Shown piece after piece: positions 8,934 through 16,633 of a DNA stretch of 44,516 nt. The translations under genes and the position numbers were made by a program. The DNA is taken from contig JAHWJP010000009.1 of the NCBI GenBank assembly GCA_019348355.1, forward strand, positions 1 to 44,516, read 5' to 3'. The stretch is from Actinomycetota bacterium (GTDB taxonomy: Bacteria; Actinomycetota; Actinomycetes; Mycobacteriales; SCTD01). Numbering within the stretch: the stretch's first letter is position 1; every line of letters starts with the position of its first letter. Under the pieces are notes generated by a model. It worked only from the letters and a program-made list of their open reading frames with translations, was not told where the DNA came from and ran no database searches.

Positions 8934-9814
8934 GCCGCGCTGCCGGTGCGCCGGTGCCCGAGGTGCCGGTGCCCGAGGTGCCGGTGCCCGAGGTGCCGGT
9001 GCTCGAGGTCGAGGGGCTGACTGTGAGCTTCCGACAGCGGGGCAGCAGCCGCCGGCTGGTGGCGCTGGCCGACGTCGACCTCACGGTGGCCGCCGCCGAG
9101 TCGGTGGCCCTGGTCGGCGGCTCGGGCGCCGGCAAGTCGACGCTCGCGCGGACGGTAGCCGGCTTGGTGCAGGCCGACCGGGGGAGCATCCGACTCGACG
9201 GAACTGACCTCTCGGGGCTCTCCCGCGCCGACGCGCGCCGGCGACGGCGGGCGCTGCACCTGGTGTTCCAGAACCCGTACGCCTCACTGCCCCCCACCCT
9301 GCGGGTCGTCGACATCGTCGCCGAGCCACTCGTGATCCACCGGGTGGGGGACCGCGAGCAGCGGCGGGACCGGGTCGAGCACGCGCTTGCCGCCGTCCGC
9401 CTGGATCCGATCGGGCGCTACCTTCCGCGCTACCCGCACCAGCTGTCCGGTGGGCAGCGGCAGCGGGTGGCCCTGGCCCGGGCGCTGGTCACCCGACCGC
9501 GGCTGATTCTCGCGGACGAGCCGACCCAGATGCTCGACGCCTCGCTGCGGGTCCAGCTCAGCGAGCTGCTCGGCGAGCTCAGCGCCGACCACGGTCTCGC
9601 CGTCGTGCACATCACGCACGACCTGGCCCTCGCGCAGCGCAGCTGCACCCGGTTGGTCGTCATGCAGGCCGGTCGGGTCGTCGAGGACGGCGAGACCGCA
9701 CAGGTGCTCGGTGACCCGCAGCACCCCTACACCGCGGCGCTCGTGGCGGCCGCGGCTGCAACCCGAGAACAGTCGCCCGCTCCCAGGAGGACCGCATGCC
9801 CGACATCGCCGTGA
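8930..9814 (+). CDS. Opp/Dpp-type ABC transporter ATPase, DppF-like, with N-terminal PVPEV repeats
   Basis: ATPase of 294 aa. The GTG at 8930 overlaps the stop of the fusion gene (GTGA). Residues 8-28 are an unusual four-fold repeat (PVPEV, the last copy PVLEV) encoded by a 15-bp tandem repeat. The ABC domain follows: Walker A GGSGAGKST (63-71), Q-loop FQNPYASLPP, signature LSGGQRQRVALARAL, Walker B LILADEPTQMLD and ITHDLALA. The usual C-terminal oligopeptide extension is absent, as in the partner ATPase, so this importer belongs to a short-ATPase subgroup. The 3' end overlaps the next gene by 19 bases. Confidence 0.9.
   Translation: MSRAAGAPVPEVPVPEVPVPEVPVLEVEGLTVSFRQRGSSRRLVALADVDLTVAAAESVALVGGSGAGKSTLARTVAGLVQADRGSIRLDGTDLSGLSRADARRRRRALHLVFQNPYASLPPTLRVVDIVAEPLVIHRVGDREQRRDRVEHALAAVRLDPIGRYLPRYPHQLSGGQRQRVALARALVTRPRLILADEPTQMLDASLRVQLSELLGELSADHGLAVVHITHDLALAQRSCTRLVVMQAGRVVEDGETAQVLGDPQHPYTAALVAAAAATREQSPAPRRTACPTSP
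8951..9010 (+). repeat. 15-bp in-frame tandem repeat, four copies
   Basis: The unit CCGGTGCCCGAGGTG occurs perfectly at 8951, 8966 and 8981; a fourth copy at 8996-9010 differs at two positions. Each copy encodes five residues (PVPEV), so copy-number change would keep the ATPase in frame. It resembles a minisatellite that could vary between strains by slippage. Confidence 0.9.
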
Positions 9815-11070
9815 TCAGCATGGACATCGCCGGGCCGGCCGGGCGCCTGGAGAGTGGAGCGCTCGGTCACCGGGTCCGGGCCGTCGACTGCTACTACCTG
9901 GCCCGGGCCGACCTGTCCGACGTGGCGGTGCTCGTGGTCCCGGCAGCGGTCGACCAGGAGCACCTGGCCCGCTGCCGCGGGGCGGTGCGCGGCTTTCTGG
10001 ACGGCGGCGGGGTGCTGGTCTTCGGCGGCCAGCTGCACCGGGACTGGCTGCCGGGCGGCTCGTCCTTCGTCCCGATCGACCCGCCGTCGCTGCAGGCCTA
10101 CCGGGTGACCGAGATCGCCGCGCACCCGATCTTCACCGGTGTCGAGGCCGACGACCTGACCTTTCGCCGCGGCGTGGCCGGCTTCTTCGCCCGGGGCCAC
10201 CACCCGCCGCCGCCCGGCGCCGAGGTGCTCGTCCGGCTGTCCGGCGGCGAGCCGGTGACCTACGTCGACCGCACCTCGACCGCCGGCACGATCGTGGTGC
10301 AGGCCACCGGCGACCTGCTGGGCTTCCAGGACGGTCAGGATCGCACGGCCGCCCGCATCCCCGGCCAGCTCCTCGACTGGGCGGTCGGCCAGGCCGCCGG
10401 GCCGGCGACCGCAAGCAGACCCGCCGGCGGGGGGCGTGGCATCGCCGCGGTGTACGGCGGCTCGGCTCCGCACCACCGCGCCCTCACGACGCCGAAGTAC
10501 GCCCGGCATCTGACCGGCGGGTTGGTCTACCTGCCCGAGCTCGCCGACACGGACCTCACCGGCTACGACGCGCTGCTACTGCCGGAGCGGCTGCATCGTG
10601 GCCAGCTGACCCGCGCCGCACCCGGCATCCTCGGGCTGCTCGAGGCCGGCGGCACGGTGATCGCGTTCACCGGCGGCGAGCCGCCCCCGGAATTCCTGCC
10701 AGGGGTGCGCTGGGAGCACCGGCCGACGAACTTCTGGTGGTGGCTGGAGCCGGGCGCCGATCTCGGCCTGGCGGCGCCGCACCCCGACCATCCGCTGTTC
10801 GAGCACCTCACGCTGCGCGACTGCACCTGGCACCACCACGGCGTCCTCGATCCGCCGGCGGGGGCGGAGGTCCTGGTCGCCCTGCCGACGGGCGAGGCGC
10901 TGCTCTACGTCGACCGGGTCAGTACCGGTGGCACCCTCGTCGTCTCGGCGCTCGATCCGCTCAGCCACTTTGGCAGCCACTTCATGCCGGCGACCGAGCG
11001 CTTCCTGGACGGCTTCCTGCCGTGGGCGGCCGGCGCCGTGGCCCGCGACCTGACCGGAGGGCGAGTGTGA
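9796..11070 (+). CDS. Protein with two tandem class I amidotransferase/ThuA-like domains
   Basis: Unnamed 424-aa cytoplasmic protein with a strong ribosome site (AGGAGG, 9785-9790). It contains an internal duplication of about 200 residues. In copy 1 (residues 1-200) GAEVLVRLSGGEPVTYVDR at 141-159 aligns with GAEVLVALPTGEALLYVDR at 356-374 in copy 2, each followed by ST-GT-VV. Each copy also has an alpha/beta stretch resembling the glutamine-amidotransferase-like fold (LDGGGVLVFGGQLHR; LEAGGTVIAFTGGE). No nucleophile-elbow cysteine is seen where a glutaminase would have one, so it is unlikely to be a standard amidotransferase. The second copy is rich in aromatic and His residues (NFWWWLE, TWHHHG). 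It is cotranscribed with the importer, so it may process or sense the imported ligand; this is inferred. Confidence 0.75.
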   Translation: MPDIAVISMDIAGPAGRLESGALGHRVRAVDCYYLARADLSDVAVLVVPAAVDQEHLARCRGAVRGFLDGGGVLVFGGQLHRDWLPGGSSFVPIDPPSLQAYRVTEIAAHPIFTGVEADDLTFRRGVAGFFARGHHPPPPGAEVLVRLSGGEPVTYVDRTSTAGTIVVQATGDLLGFQDGQDRTAARIPGQLLDWAVGQAAGPATASRPAGGGRGIAAVYGGSAPHHRALTTPKYARHLTGGLVYLPELADTDLTGYDALLLPERLHRGQLTRAAPGILGLLEAGGTVIAFTGGEPPPEFLPGVRWEHRPTNFWWWLEPGADLGLAAPHPDHPLFEHLTLRDCTWHHHGVLDPPAGAEVLVALPTGEALLYVDRVSTGGTLVVSALDPLSHFGSHFMPATERFLDGFLPWAAGAVARDLTGGRV

Positions 11071-11567
11071 CCAGCGTGCAGCTGATCGACCAGGGTGAGC
11101 TCCTCACGTACCGCTTCGAGGACCTGATGCGCTATCACGGTCCGCTGTTCCCCGGCGGGGTCGCCCACGCCTTCAAGGTCCTGGAGCGGGCGCTGCCGCT
11201 GTTGGGGCCCGACGGCCCGCCCGAGCGGCGGGCGATCCGGGTGGTCACCGCGTTCCGGGGCCCCGGCGCGCGGGATGCCTTCGAGCTGGTGACCCGGGCG
11301 GTGACCGAGGACCGCTACGTCGTCGACGCCGCCCTCGAACGACCCGACCGGGGGCGCGCGCTGGAGCGCTACGTCTTCGAGCTGGCCTGCCGGGACCGGA
11401 CGGTCACGCTGCTGCTGCGGGACGGGATCGTGCGGGACGAGTTCATCGAGCTGTCCCGGGCCCCGGACCGCACCGCCGATCAGGACCAGCGGCTCACCGT
11501 GCTCAAGCAGGAGATGGCCGAGCGGCTGCTGTCCCGTCCCGCCACCGAGGTCTACGACGTGGCCTGA
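11067..11567 (+). CDS. Conserved-looking small protein of unknown function in the importer operon
   Basis: 166 aa, starting at a GTG that overlaps the previous stop (GTGA), with GGAGG upstream at 11056-11060. I do not recognise it firmly. The N-terminal stretch YHGPLFPGGVAHAFKVLERA is faintly like the HGHxCPG start of FmdE-type proteins, but the cysteine is replaced. The middle part has DAFELVTRAV, again loosely FmdE-like. There is no signal peptide, membrane segment or metal-ligand cluster. It is the last gene of the operon, so it probably acts with the tandem-domain protein on the transported compound. Confidence 0.7.
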   Translation: MTSVQLIDQGELLTYRFEDLMRYHGPLFPGGVAHAFKVLERALPLLGPDGPPERRAIRVVTAFRGPGARDAFELVTRAVTEDRYVVDAALERPDRGRALERYVFELACRDRTVTLLLRDGIVRDEFIELSRAPDRTADQDQRLTVLKQEMAERLLSRPATEVYDVA

Positions 11568-11580
11568 CCGCAGCCGCCGG

Positions 11581-12774
11581 TCACTGCGGGACCACGACAC
11601 CCTCGCGCAGCATCCGGCGGGCCAGCACCAGCGCCCCCTCGGCGTCGAGGTCACCGACCTGCAGCTCCTCGGGGCAGGACGGGTCGGCGAGCAGCCGGCG
11701 CAGGGCCGGCTCGACGAGCAGCGGCAGGTCCACCTGCCGGTCCGGGAGCTGGAGCCGGACCCGGTCACCGTCGACGGTGAGAGTCGCCGCGACACCGCGC
11801 CGGGGGCGCAGCGCAGTGGTGGGACCGAGGTCGTGGATCGCCGCGGACTGAGCGAGCAGGGCCAGCGGCTCGGGCGGCACCGCTCGGGCGAGCCGGGCGG
11901 CCACGACAGTCTCGAGCTCGGCGGGGGGCAGCGCCTCCAGCCAGGCGGCGGCGCGGCGCAGCAGATCCGGCAGCGCCGCGCCGAGCCCGGCGGTCGGCTG
12001 CATCGGCAGGGCTTCGCGGAAGGCCGGCTCGTTGCCGGCGAGCGACACCGCGTCGCTCAGCACGTCGTACCAGGTCGTCGACAGCACCCCGACGGTCAGA
12101 TGCACGGAGTGCTCGTCGGTGGTCACGGCGGCGTGCACGTAGCCGCGCGGCAGGTAGAGGGCGTCGCCGGTCTCGAGCTCGATGTCGAGCAGCGGGTCGG
12201 CGCCCTCGGCGACGAGGTGGGCACCGGCCTCGGCTTGGGAGGCGAGCGGCAGGTGGAGCACCGGCTCGTGCACGATCCAGCGCTTGCGGCCGCTGACCTG
12301 CAGGACGAACACGTCGTGGGTGTCGTGGTGGAAGTCGAAGCCCTGGTGCTGGCCGCCGGGGGTGACGTAGGCGTTGCACTGGGTCGCGTGACCGAGCTCG
12401 GCGGCCAGCTCCCGGCAGAAGCGGGCGACCGGCGGATGCATGCGGTGCAGCGACTGCAGGACGAGGGTGGCGCCGCCGGCGTACTGCGTGGCCAGGCCGT
12501 CGCCGTCCACGACGTCCCCGATCCGGCGGCTGCCTGCGGTCACCGTTCGGGTGGGGGTGGGCAGCCCGCCGCCACCTGAGACGGTACGGAAGAAGGGCGT
12601 ACGCAGCGCCCGGTCCGCGACGAGCTCGTCGACGTCGTTGACCGACAACAGGTCCTCGAAGCTCGTCGGCAGTTGCTTGGCGCGGGACAGCAGAGGGGAG
12701 CGCGACCAGTGCTCGGCGGCGAAGGTCGCCGCGTCGAGATGGCTGCACCGGGCGAGCGAACTCGGGGACGGCAT
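11581..12774 (-). CDS. Cupin-4/JmjC-type Fe(II)/2-oxoglutarate oxygenase (ROXA/YcfD-like)
   Basis: 397-aa cytoplasmic oxygenase. Alignment by eye with YcfD-type ribosomal oxygenases places the iron ligands at His149 and Asp151 (GFDFHHDTHDVFVLQVSG) and His214 (ETGDALYLPRGYVHAA). The region ending in GRKRWIVHEP is also typical, and a C-terminal winged-helix-like domain is expected after about residue 260. The ATG at 12774 follows GGAG at a good distance; an in-frame GTG at 12846 is less likely. Known relatives hydroxylate Arg or His of ribosomal proteins, or peptides. A small Asp-rich repeat protein is encoded 119 bases upstream on the same strand and could be its substrate; this is inference. 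A much longer open frame through menG on this strand is an artefact of high G+C. Confidence 0.88.
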   Translation of the reverse strand: MPSPSSLARCSHLDAATFAAEHWSRSPLLSRAKQLPTSFEDLLSVNDVDELVADRALRTPFFRTVSGGGGLPTPTRTVTAGSRRIGDVVDGDGLATQYAGGATLVLQSLHRMHPPVARFCRELAAELGHATQCNAYVTPGGQHQGFDFHHDTHDVFVLQVSGRKRWIVHEPVLHLPLASQAEAGAHLVAEGADPLLDIELETGDALYLPRGYVHAAVTTDEHSVHLTVGVLSTTWYDVLSDAVSLAGNEPAFREALPMQPTAGLGAALPDLLRRAAAWLEALPPAELETVVAARLARAVPPEPLALLAQSAAIHDLGPTTALRPRRGVAATLTVDGDRVRLQLPDRQVDLPLLVEPALRRLLADPSCPEELQVGDLDAEGALVLARRMLREGVVVPQ

Positions 12775-12893
12775 CGGGCTCCAGGGATCGGCGCAGACCA
12801 GGATGTGGCGATCATGCCCGCCAGGCAGCGGGGGGTTGATCGCCACGTCCGGTCCGCGCGGCGACGGGTCGGGCTGCGAGGACCGTCCGGCCG

Positions 12894-13130
12894 CTAGGAG
12901 CTGTCGCTCTGGTCGGCGTCGCCGCCACCGCCGCTGTCGCTCTGGTCGGCGTCGCCCCCACCGCTGCTGTCGCCCTGGTCGGAGTCGCCGCCGCCGCCCG
13001 GGTCGCTGCCGGCCGGGTCGCTGCCGGCCGGGTCGACCTGCGTCTCGCTGCTGTCGCCCTGGTCGGCGTCGCCGCCGCCCGGGGTCGCGCTGGCTGTGGT
13101 GGTCATGTCCTCGTCGCGCAGCGTGCTCAC
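12894..13130 (-). CDS. Small Asp/Gly/Ser repeat peptide, candidate precursor for the adjacent oxygenase
   Basis: 78-aa protein with a GTG start preceded by a very good ribosome site (GGAGGT, five bases away). The first 17 residues (STLRDEDMTTTASATP after the start) look like a short leader. The rest is low complexity with four imperfect copies of GGG(G)D-x-DQ(G/S)DS(S), separated after the first copy by ETQVDPAGSDPAGSDP. It has no cysteine, no membrane segment and an extremely acidic composition. It lies directly upstream of the cupin-4/JmjC oxygenase on the same strand, so the two are probably cotranscribed. Leader plus repeated core next to a peptide-type oxygenase is the layout of a ribosomally made, modified peptide. 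An acidic structural protein is the alternative. Confidence 0.7.
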   Translation of the reverse strand: MSTLRDEDMTTTASATPGGGDADQGDSSETQVDPAGSDPAGSDPGGGGDSDQGDSSGGGDADQSDSGGGGDADQSDSS

Positions 13131-13235
13131 GCCGTACCTCCGCTGGTCTCATCACTCCGACCGCGGGGCTCCGCGGTCGCGCTGCGAGCCCTGCCCCGTC
13201 TCGCGTCGGGCATTCCTCGCGGCCGCCCCTTCGCC

Positions 13236-13291
13236 GATCTTCGCCGGTTGGCGGTCCGCGTCGGCGTGTCGGCGACCATCTGACGAAGATC
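13236..13291 (-). repeat. 56-bp palindromic repeat, copy A (GATCTTCG...CGAAGATC)
   Basis: The element starts with GATCTTCG (13236-13243) and ends with CGAAGATC (13284-13291). Its reverse complement matches the element at 40311-40366 at 48 of 56 positions, counted by eye, with no gaps. It sits in the divergent spacer between the repeat-peptide gene and menG, 65 bases upstream of the menG ATG. Confidence 0.75.
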
Positions 13292-13356
13292 ACCGCTGAA
13301 GGTTGGCTGGGAGCGCGCCGATCGGGGTCTCCCGCCGCCCTGGAAGACTGGGCCCC

Positions 13357-14088
13357 ATGACTCGCGCGACGCTCGACAAGGACCCGGCCGAGGTCGCCGC
13401 CATGTTCGATGCGGTGGCGGCCCGCTACGACCTCGCCAACACGGTGCTGTCGCTCGGCCAGGACCGCGGTTGGCGCCGGGCCGTCAACGGCGCGCTCGAC
13501 CTGCAGCCCGGCGAGCGGGTGCTCGACCTGGCCGCGGGCACGGCGACGAGCAGTGCGGCGCTGGCGCGTACCGGCGCCGATGTCGTCGGCTGCGACTTCT
13601 CCCTCGGCATGCTGCAGGTCGGCCGGGCGGCGCAGCACGAGGGGGTGGAGCTGGTCGCCGGGGACGCGCTGCACCTGCCCTTCGCCGACCAGAGCTTCGA
13701 TGCGGTGACGATCAGCTTCGGGCTGCGCAACACCAGCGACGTCGACCAGGCGCTCGCCGAGCTGCTGCGGGTCACCAAGCCGGGCGGGCGGCTGGTCGTG
13801 TGCGAGTTCAGCCACCCGACCTGGCAGCCGTTCCGCACCGTCTACGTCGAGTACCTTATGAAGGCCCTGCCCGCGGCGGCCCGCCGGGTCAGCAGCGACC
13901 CGGCGGCCTACGTCTACCTCGCCGAGTCGATCCGGGCCTGGCCGGAGCAGGCCGAGCTGGCCGGCCAGCTCACCAAGATCGGTTGGAGGAAGGTGGGCTG
14001 GCGGGACCTCACCGGCGGCATCGTCGCCCTGCACCGCGCCGTCCGGCCGGCGAACGCACCCACCCCCGGTGATCCACGGAGAGTTTGA
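13357..14088 (+). CDS. menG: Demethylmenaquinone methyltransferase (UbiE/MenG family)
   Basis: 243-aa SAM-dependent methyltransferase that converts demethylmenaquinone to menaquinone. The start at ATG 13357 ([18 protein letters not shown]) matches the actinobacterial family; an upstream TTG reading is not needed. Visible motifs are [20 protein letters not shown], the SAM loop [15 protein letters not shown], the [16 protein letters not shown] motif and [15 protein letters not shown], all typical of UbiE. The gene starts the respiratory island and is followed by a MenJ-like reductase and the nuo operon, in keeping with menaquinone as the complex I acceptor. The last residues overlap a palindromic repeat at 14069. 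Confidence 0.95.
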   Translation: MTRATLDKDPAEVAAMFDAVAARYDLANTVLSLGQDRGWRRAVNGALDLQPGERVLDLAAGTATSSAALARTGADVVGCDFSLGMLQVGRAAQHEGVELVAGDALHLPFADQSFDAVTISFGLRNTSDVDQALAELLRVTKPGGRLVVCEFSHPTWQPFRTVYVEYLMKALPAAARRVSSDPAAYVYLAESIRAWPEQAELAGQLTKIGWRKVGWRDLTGGIVALHRAVRPANAPTPGDPRRV

Positions 14089-14133
14089 GGTGGATTGCCG
14101 GAAAGAGAGCGCCTCGAAGTCCGCGTGGATCAC
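14069..14133. repeat. Palindromic repeat with GTGATCCACG/CGTGGATCAC arms at the end of menG
   Basis: Arms GTGATCCACG (14069-14078) and CGTGGATCAC (14124-14133) are exact reverse complements around 45 bases. The menG stop (14086-14088) lies inside it, so the element supplies the last six sense codons of menG, as the element at 3438 does for dppF. It may also act as a terminator hairpin. Confidence 0.6.
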
Positions 14134-14151
14134 CCGGGGGGCGGGGGGACA

Positions 14152-14192
14152 CCGGGTGGGGGATCACCGGGTGGAGCCGCGCCGGGTGGGGG
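14152..14192 (+). repeat. Three CCGGGTGG direct repeats at an exact 15-base period
   Basis: CCGGGTGG begins at 14152, 14167 and 14182. The regular spacing in the spacer before the reductase gene suggests an iterated protein-binding site or degenerate tandem duplication. The stretch is G-rich on this strand and could also form unusual DNA structure. Confidence 0.45.
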
Positions 14193-14281
14193 CGGGAGCC
14201 GGCCCGCGCAGCCGGATCCACCCCCCGCGGCCTACACTTGATCGTCAGAGCGTTCCGAAAGCGGCATCCGGGAGTACGACC

Positions 14282-15568
14282 GTGAGCACCCCCACCGTCG
14301 CCGGCGACGCGGATGTCATCGTCGTCGGCGCCGGCCCGGGCGGCAGCACCACCGCCGCGCAGCTGGCCTCGTCCGGGCTCGACGTCCTGCTGCTGGAGAA
14401 GTCCGGCTTCCCGCGCGAGAAGGTCTGCGGCGACGGGCTCACCCCTCGTGCGGTCCGCAGCCTCATCTCGCTCGGCATCGACGTCTCGACCGACAACGGC
14501 TTCATCCGCAACCGCGGCCTGCGCATCCTCGGCGGGGGCGTGCGGCTCGAGCTGCCCTGGCCGGAGCTGGCGAGCTTCCCGGACTACGGACTGGTCCGCC
14601 CCCGGCTGGACTTCGACGAGCTGCTCGCGCGCACGGCGCAGAAGGCCGGCGCCCGGCTGCAGGAGCAGACCACCGTCACCGGGCCGATGCTCGACGCCGC
14701 CGGGCGGGTCGTCGGCGTCACAGCGAAGCTCGGGCCCCAGGACGCGGGATCACAGCGTCTCGAGAAGTCCTACCGCGCACCGCTGGTCATCGCTGCGGAC
14801 GGCTCCAGCGCCCGGCTCGCCCTGAGCCTCGGCATCTCCAAGCGCGACGACCGGCCGATGGGGGTGGCGGTGCGGCGCTACTTCGAGAGCCCCCGCCACG
14901 ACGACGACATGCTCGAGTCGTGGCTCGAGCTGCGCAGCGAGAACGGTGACCTGCTGCCCGGCTACGGCTGGGTGTTCGGGGTCGGCGACGGCACCAGCAA
15001 CGTCGGGCTCGGCATCCTCAACACCACCAGGGCCTGGCAGAAGACCGACTACAAGGAGCTGCTCGCCCGCTGGACCGGTGCGATGCCGGAGCAGTGGCAG
15101 TTCGACGAGGCGCACGCGACCGGCCCGGTCCGCGGCGGCGCGCTGCCGATGGGCTTCAACCGCACACCGCACTACGCCCGAGGGCTGATGCTGGTCGGTG
15201 ACGCGGCCGGCGCGGTGAACCCGTTCAACGGCGAAGGGATCGCCTACGCCATGGAGTCGGGGCTGCTCGCCGCCGAGGTCGCGGCGCAGGCGCTGGCCCG
15301 CCCGGACGGCCCGGCGCGGGAGCGGGCGCTGCAGGCCTATCCGACGCAGATGAAGGCGGTCTACGGCGGCTACTTCACCCTCGGCCGGGTCTTCGTCTCC
15401 CTCATCGGCCACCCGCAGGTGATGGCCCTCGCGACCCGGCACGGGCTGCCCCGGCCGCTGCTGATGAAGTTCACCCTGAAGCTGCTGGCCAACCTGACCG
15501 ACCCCCGCGGCGGGGACAGCCTGGACCGCGTGATCAACGGTCTGTCCCGACTGGCGCCCGCTGCCTGA
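14282..15568 (+). CDS. menJ: Geranylgeranyl reductase family FAD enzyme, likely menaquinone reductase MenJ
   Basis: 428-aa flavoprotein. The GTG at 14282, with GGGAG upstream, begins just before the FAD Rossmann motif (DVIVVGAGPGGSTTAAQLA, GxGxxG at 16-21). The family motif EKVCGDGLTPRAV and the second flavin motif MLVGDAAGAVNPFNGEGIAYAMESG are complete. Relatives saturate isoprenoid double bonds. In Mycobacterium the neighbour of menG and grcC (MenJ) reduces one unit of the menaquinone tail, and the same gene order here supports that role. Archaeal-type lipid reductases belong to the same family, so the exact substrate is inferred. It lies 105 bases before nuoA. Confidence 0.88.
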   Translation: MSTPTVAGDADVIVVGAGPGGSTTAAQLASSGLDVLLLEKSGFPREKVCGDGLTPRAVRSLISLGIDVSTDNGFIRNRGLRILGGGVRLELPWPELASFPDYGLVRPRLDFDELLARTAQKAGARLQEQTTVTGPMLDAAGRVVGVTAKLGPQDAGSQRLEKSYRAPLVIAADGSSARLALSLGISKRDDRPMGVAVRRYFESPRHDDDMLESWLELRSENGDLLPGYGWVFGVGDGTSNVGLGILNTTRAWQKTDYKELLARWTGAMPEQWQFDEAHATGPVRGGALPMGFNRTPHYARGLMLVGDAAGAVNPFNGEGIAYAMESGLLAAEVAAQALARPDGPARERALQAYPTQMKAVYGGYFTLGRVFVSLIGHPQVMALATRHGLPRPLLMKFTLKLLANLTDPRGGDSLDRVINGLSRLAPAA

Positions 15569-15602
15569 GCCCCGCGACGCCCCGCCGATGCGCCAGGATG
15601 GC

Positions 15603-15608
15603 TAGGCT
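15603..15608 (+). promoter_or_regulatory. Candidate -10 box for the nuo operon
   Basis: TAGGCT, a common actinomycete -10 form, lies 66 bases before the nuoA start in the only real gap ahead of the operon. No convincing -35 is seen, so this is a weak call. Confidence 0.3.
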
Positions 15609-15673
15609 GCGCCGCAGTACAGACCGGTGCATGACCGGCACACCTACCGGCAGCGGGAGGAGGAGGTACGCAC

Positions 15674-16036
15674 GTGCTGAACAACTACGTGCCCATCCTG
15701 GTGATGTTCGTGCTCGCAAGCGGTTTCGTCGCGGTGTCGGTTGCGGGTGCGACGCTGATCGGCCCGAAGCGCTACAACCGGGCCAAGCTGGACGCCTACG
15801 AGTGCGGCATCGAGCCCACCCCGCAGCCGATGGGCGGCGGGCACTTCCCGGTGAAGTTCTATCTGACGGCCATGCTGTTCATCGTCTTCGACATCGAGAT
15901 GATCTTCCTGATCCCGTGGGCTGTCGCGTTCGACCAGCTCGGCCTGTTCGGCCTGATCGAGATGGCCCTGTTCATCGGCACCGTCTTCGTCGCGTACGCC
16001 TACGTCTGGCGGCGCGGCGGTCTGGAGTGGGACTAG
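15674..16036 (+). CDS. nuoA: NADH-quinone oxidoreductase subunit A
   Basis: 120-aa membrane subunit of complex I with three hydrophobic segments. The conserved loop KLDAYECGIEPTPQPMGGGHFPVKFYL carries the family cysteine, followed by FIVFDIEMIFLIPWAV. The GTG start follows a strong GGAGGAGGAGGT ribosome site. First gene of a 14-gene nuo operon in the standard A-N order. NuoA sits next to the quinone-binding cavity with NuoH. Confidence 0.97.
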   Translation: MLNNYVPILVMFVLASGFVAVSVAGATLIGPKRYNRAKLDAYECGIEPTPQPMGGGHFPVKFYLTAMLFIVFDIEMIFLIPWAVAFDQLGLFGLIEMALFIGTVFVAYAYVWRRGGLEWD

Positions 16037-16039
16037 TCC

Positions 16040-16629
<590 letters not shown>

Positions 16630-16633
<4 letters not shown>

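Noticed and set aside
9796-11070. Classical glutamine amidotransferase or ThuA trehalose-use protein
   Set aside because: No Cys in the expected nucleophile elbow and no sugar-use genes nearby; only the general fold is suggested.
12900-13090. Repeats in the peptide gene as a CRISPR or DNA-level tandem array
   Set aside because: The units are protein-level repeats of varying length with no spacers; they lie inside a frame with a good start.
11581-14133. 850-codon open frame on the minus strand covering the oxygenase, the peptide gene and antisense of menG
   Set aside because: Only the part from 12774 downward shows protein-family similarity; the upstream part is antisense to menG and gives a low-complexity product, as expected in very high G+C DNA.
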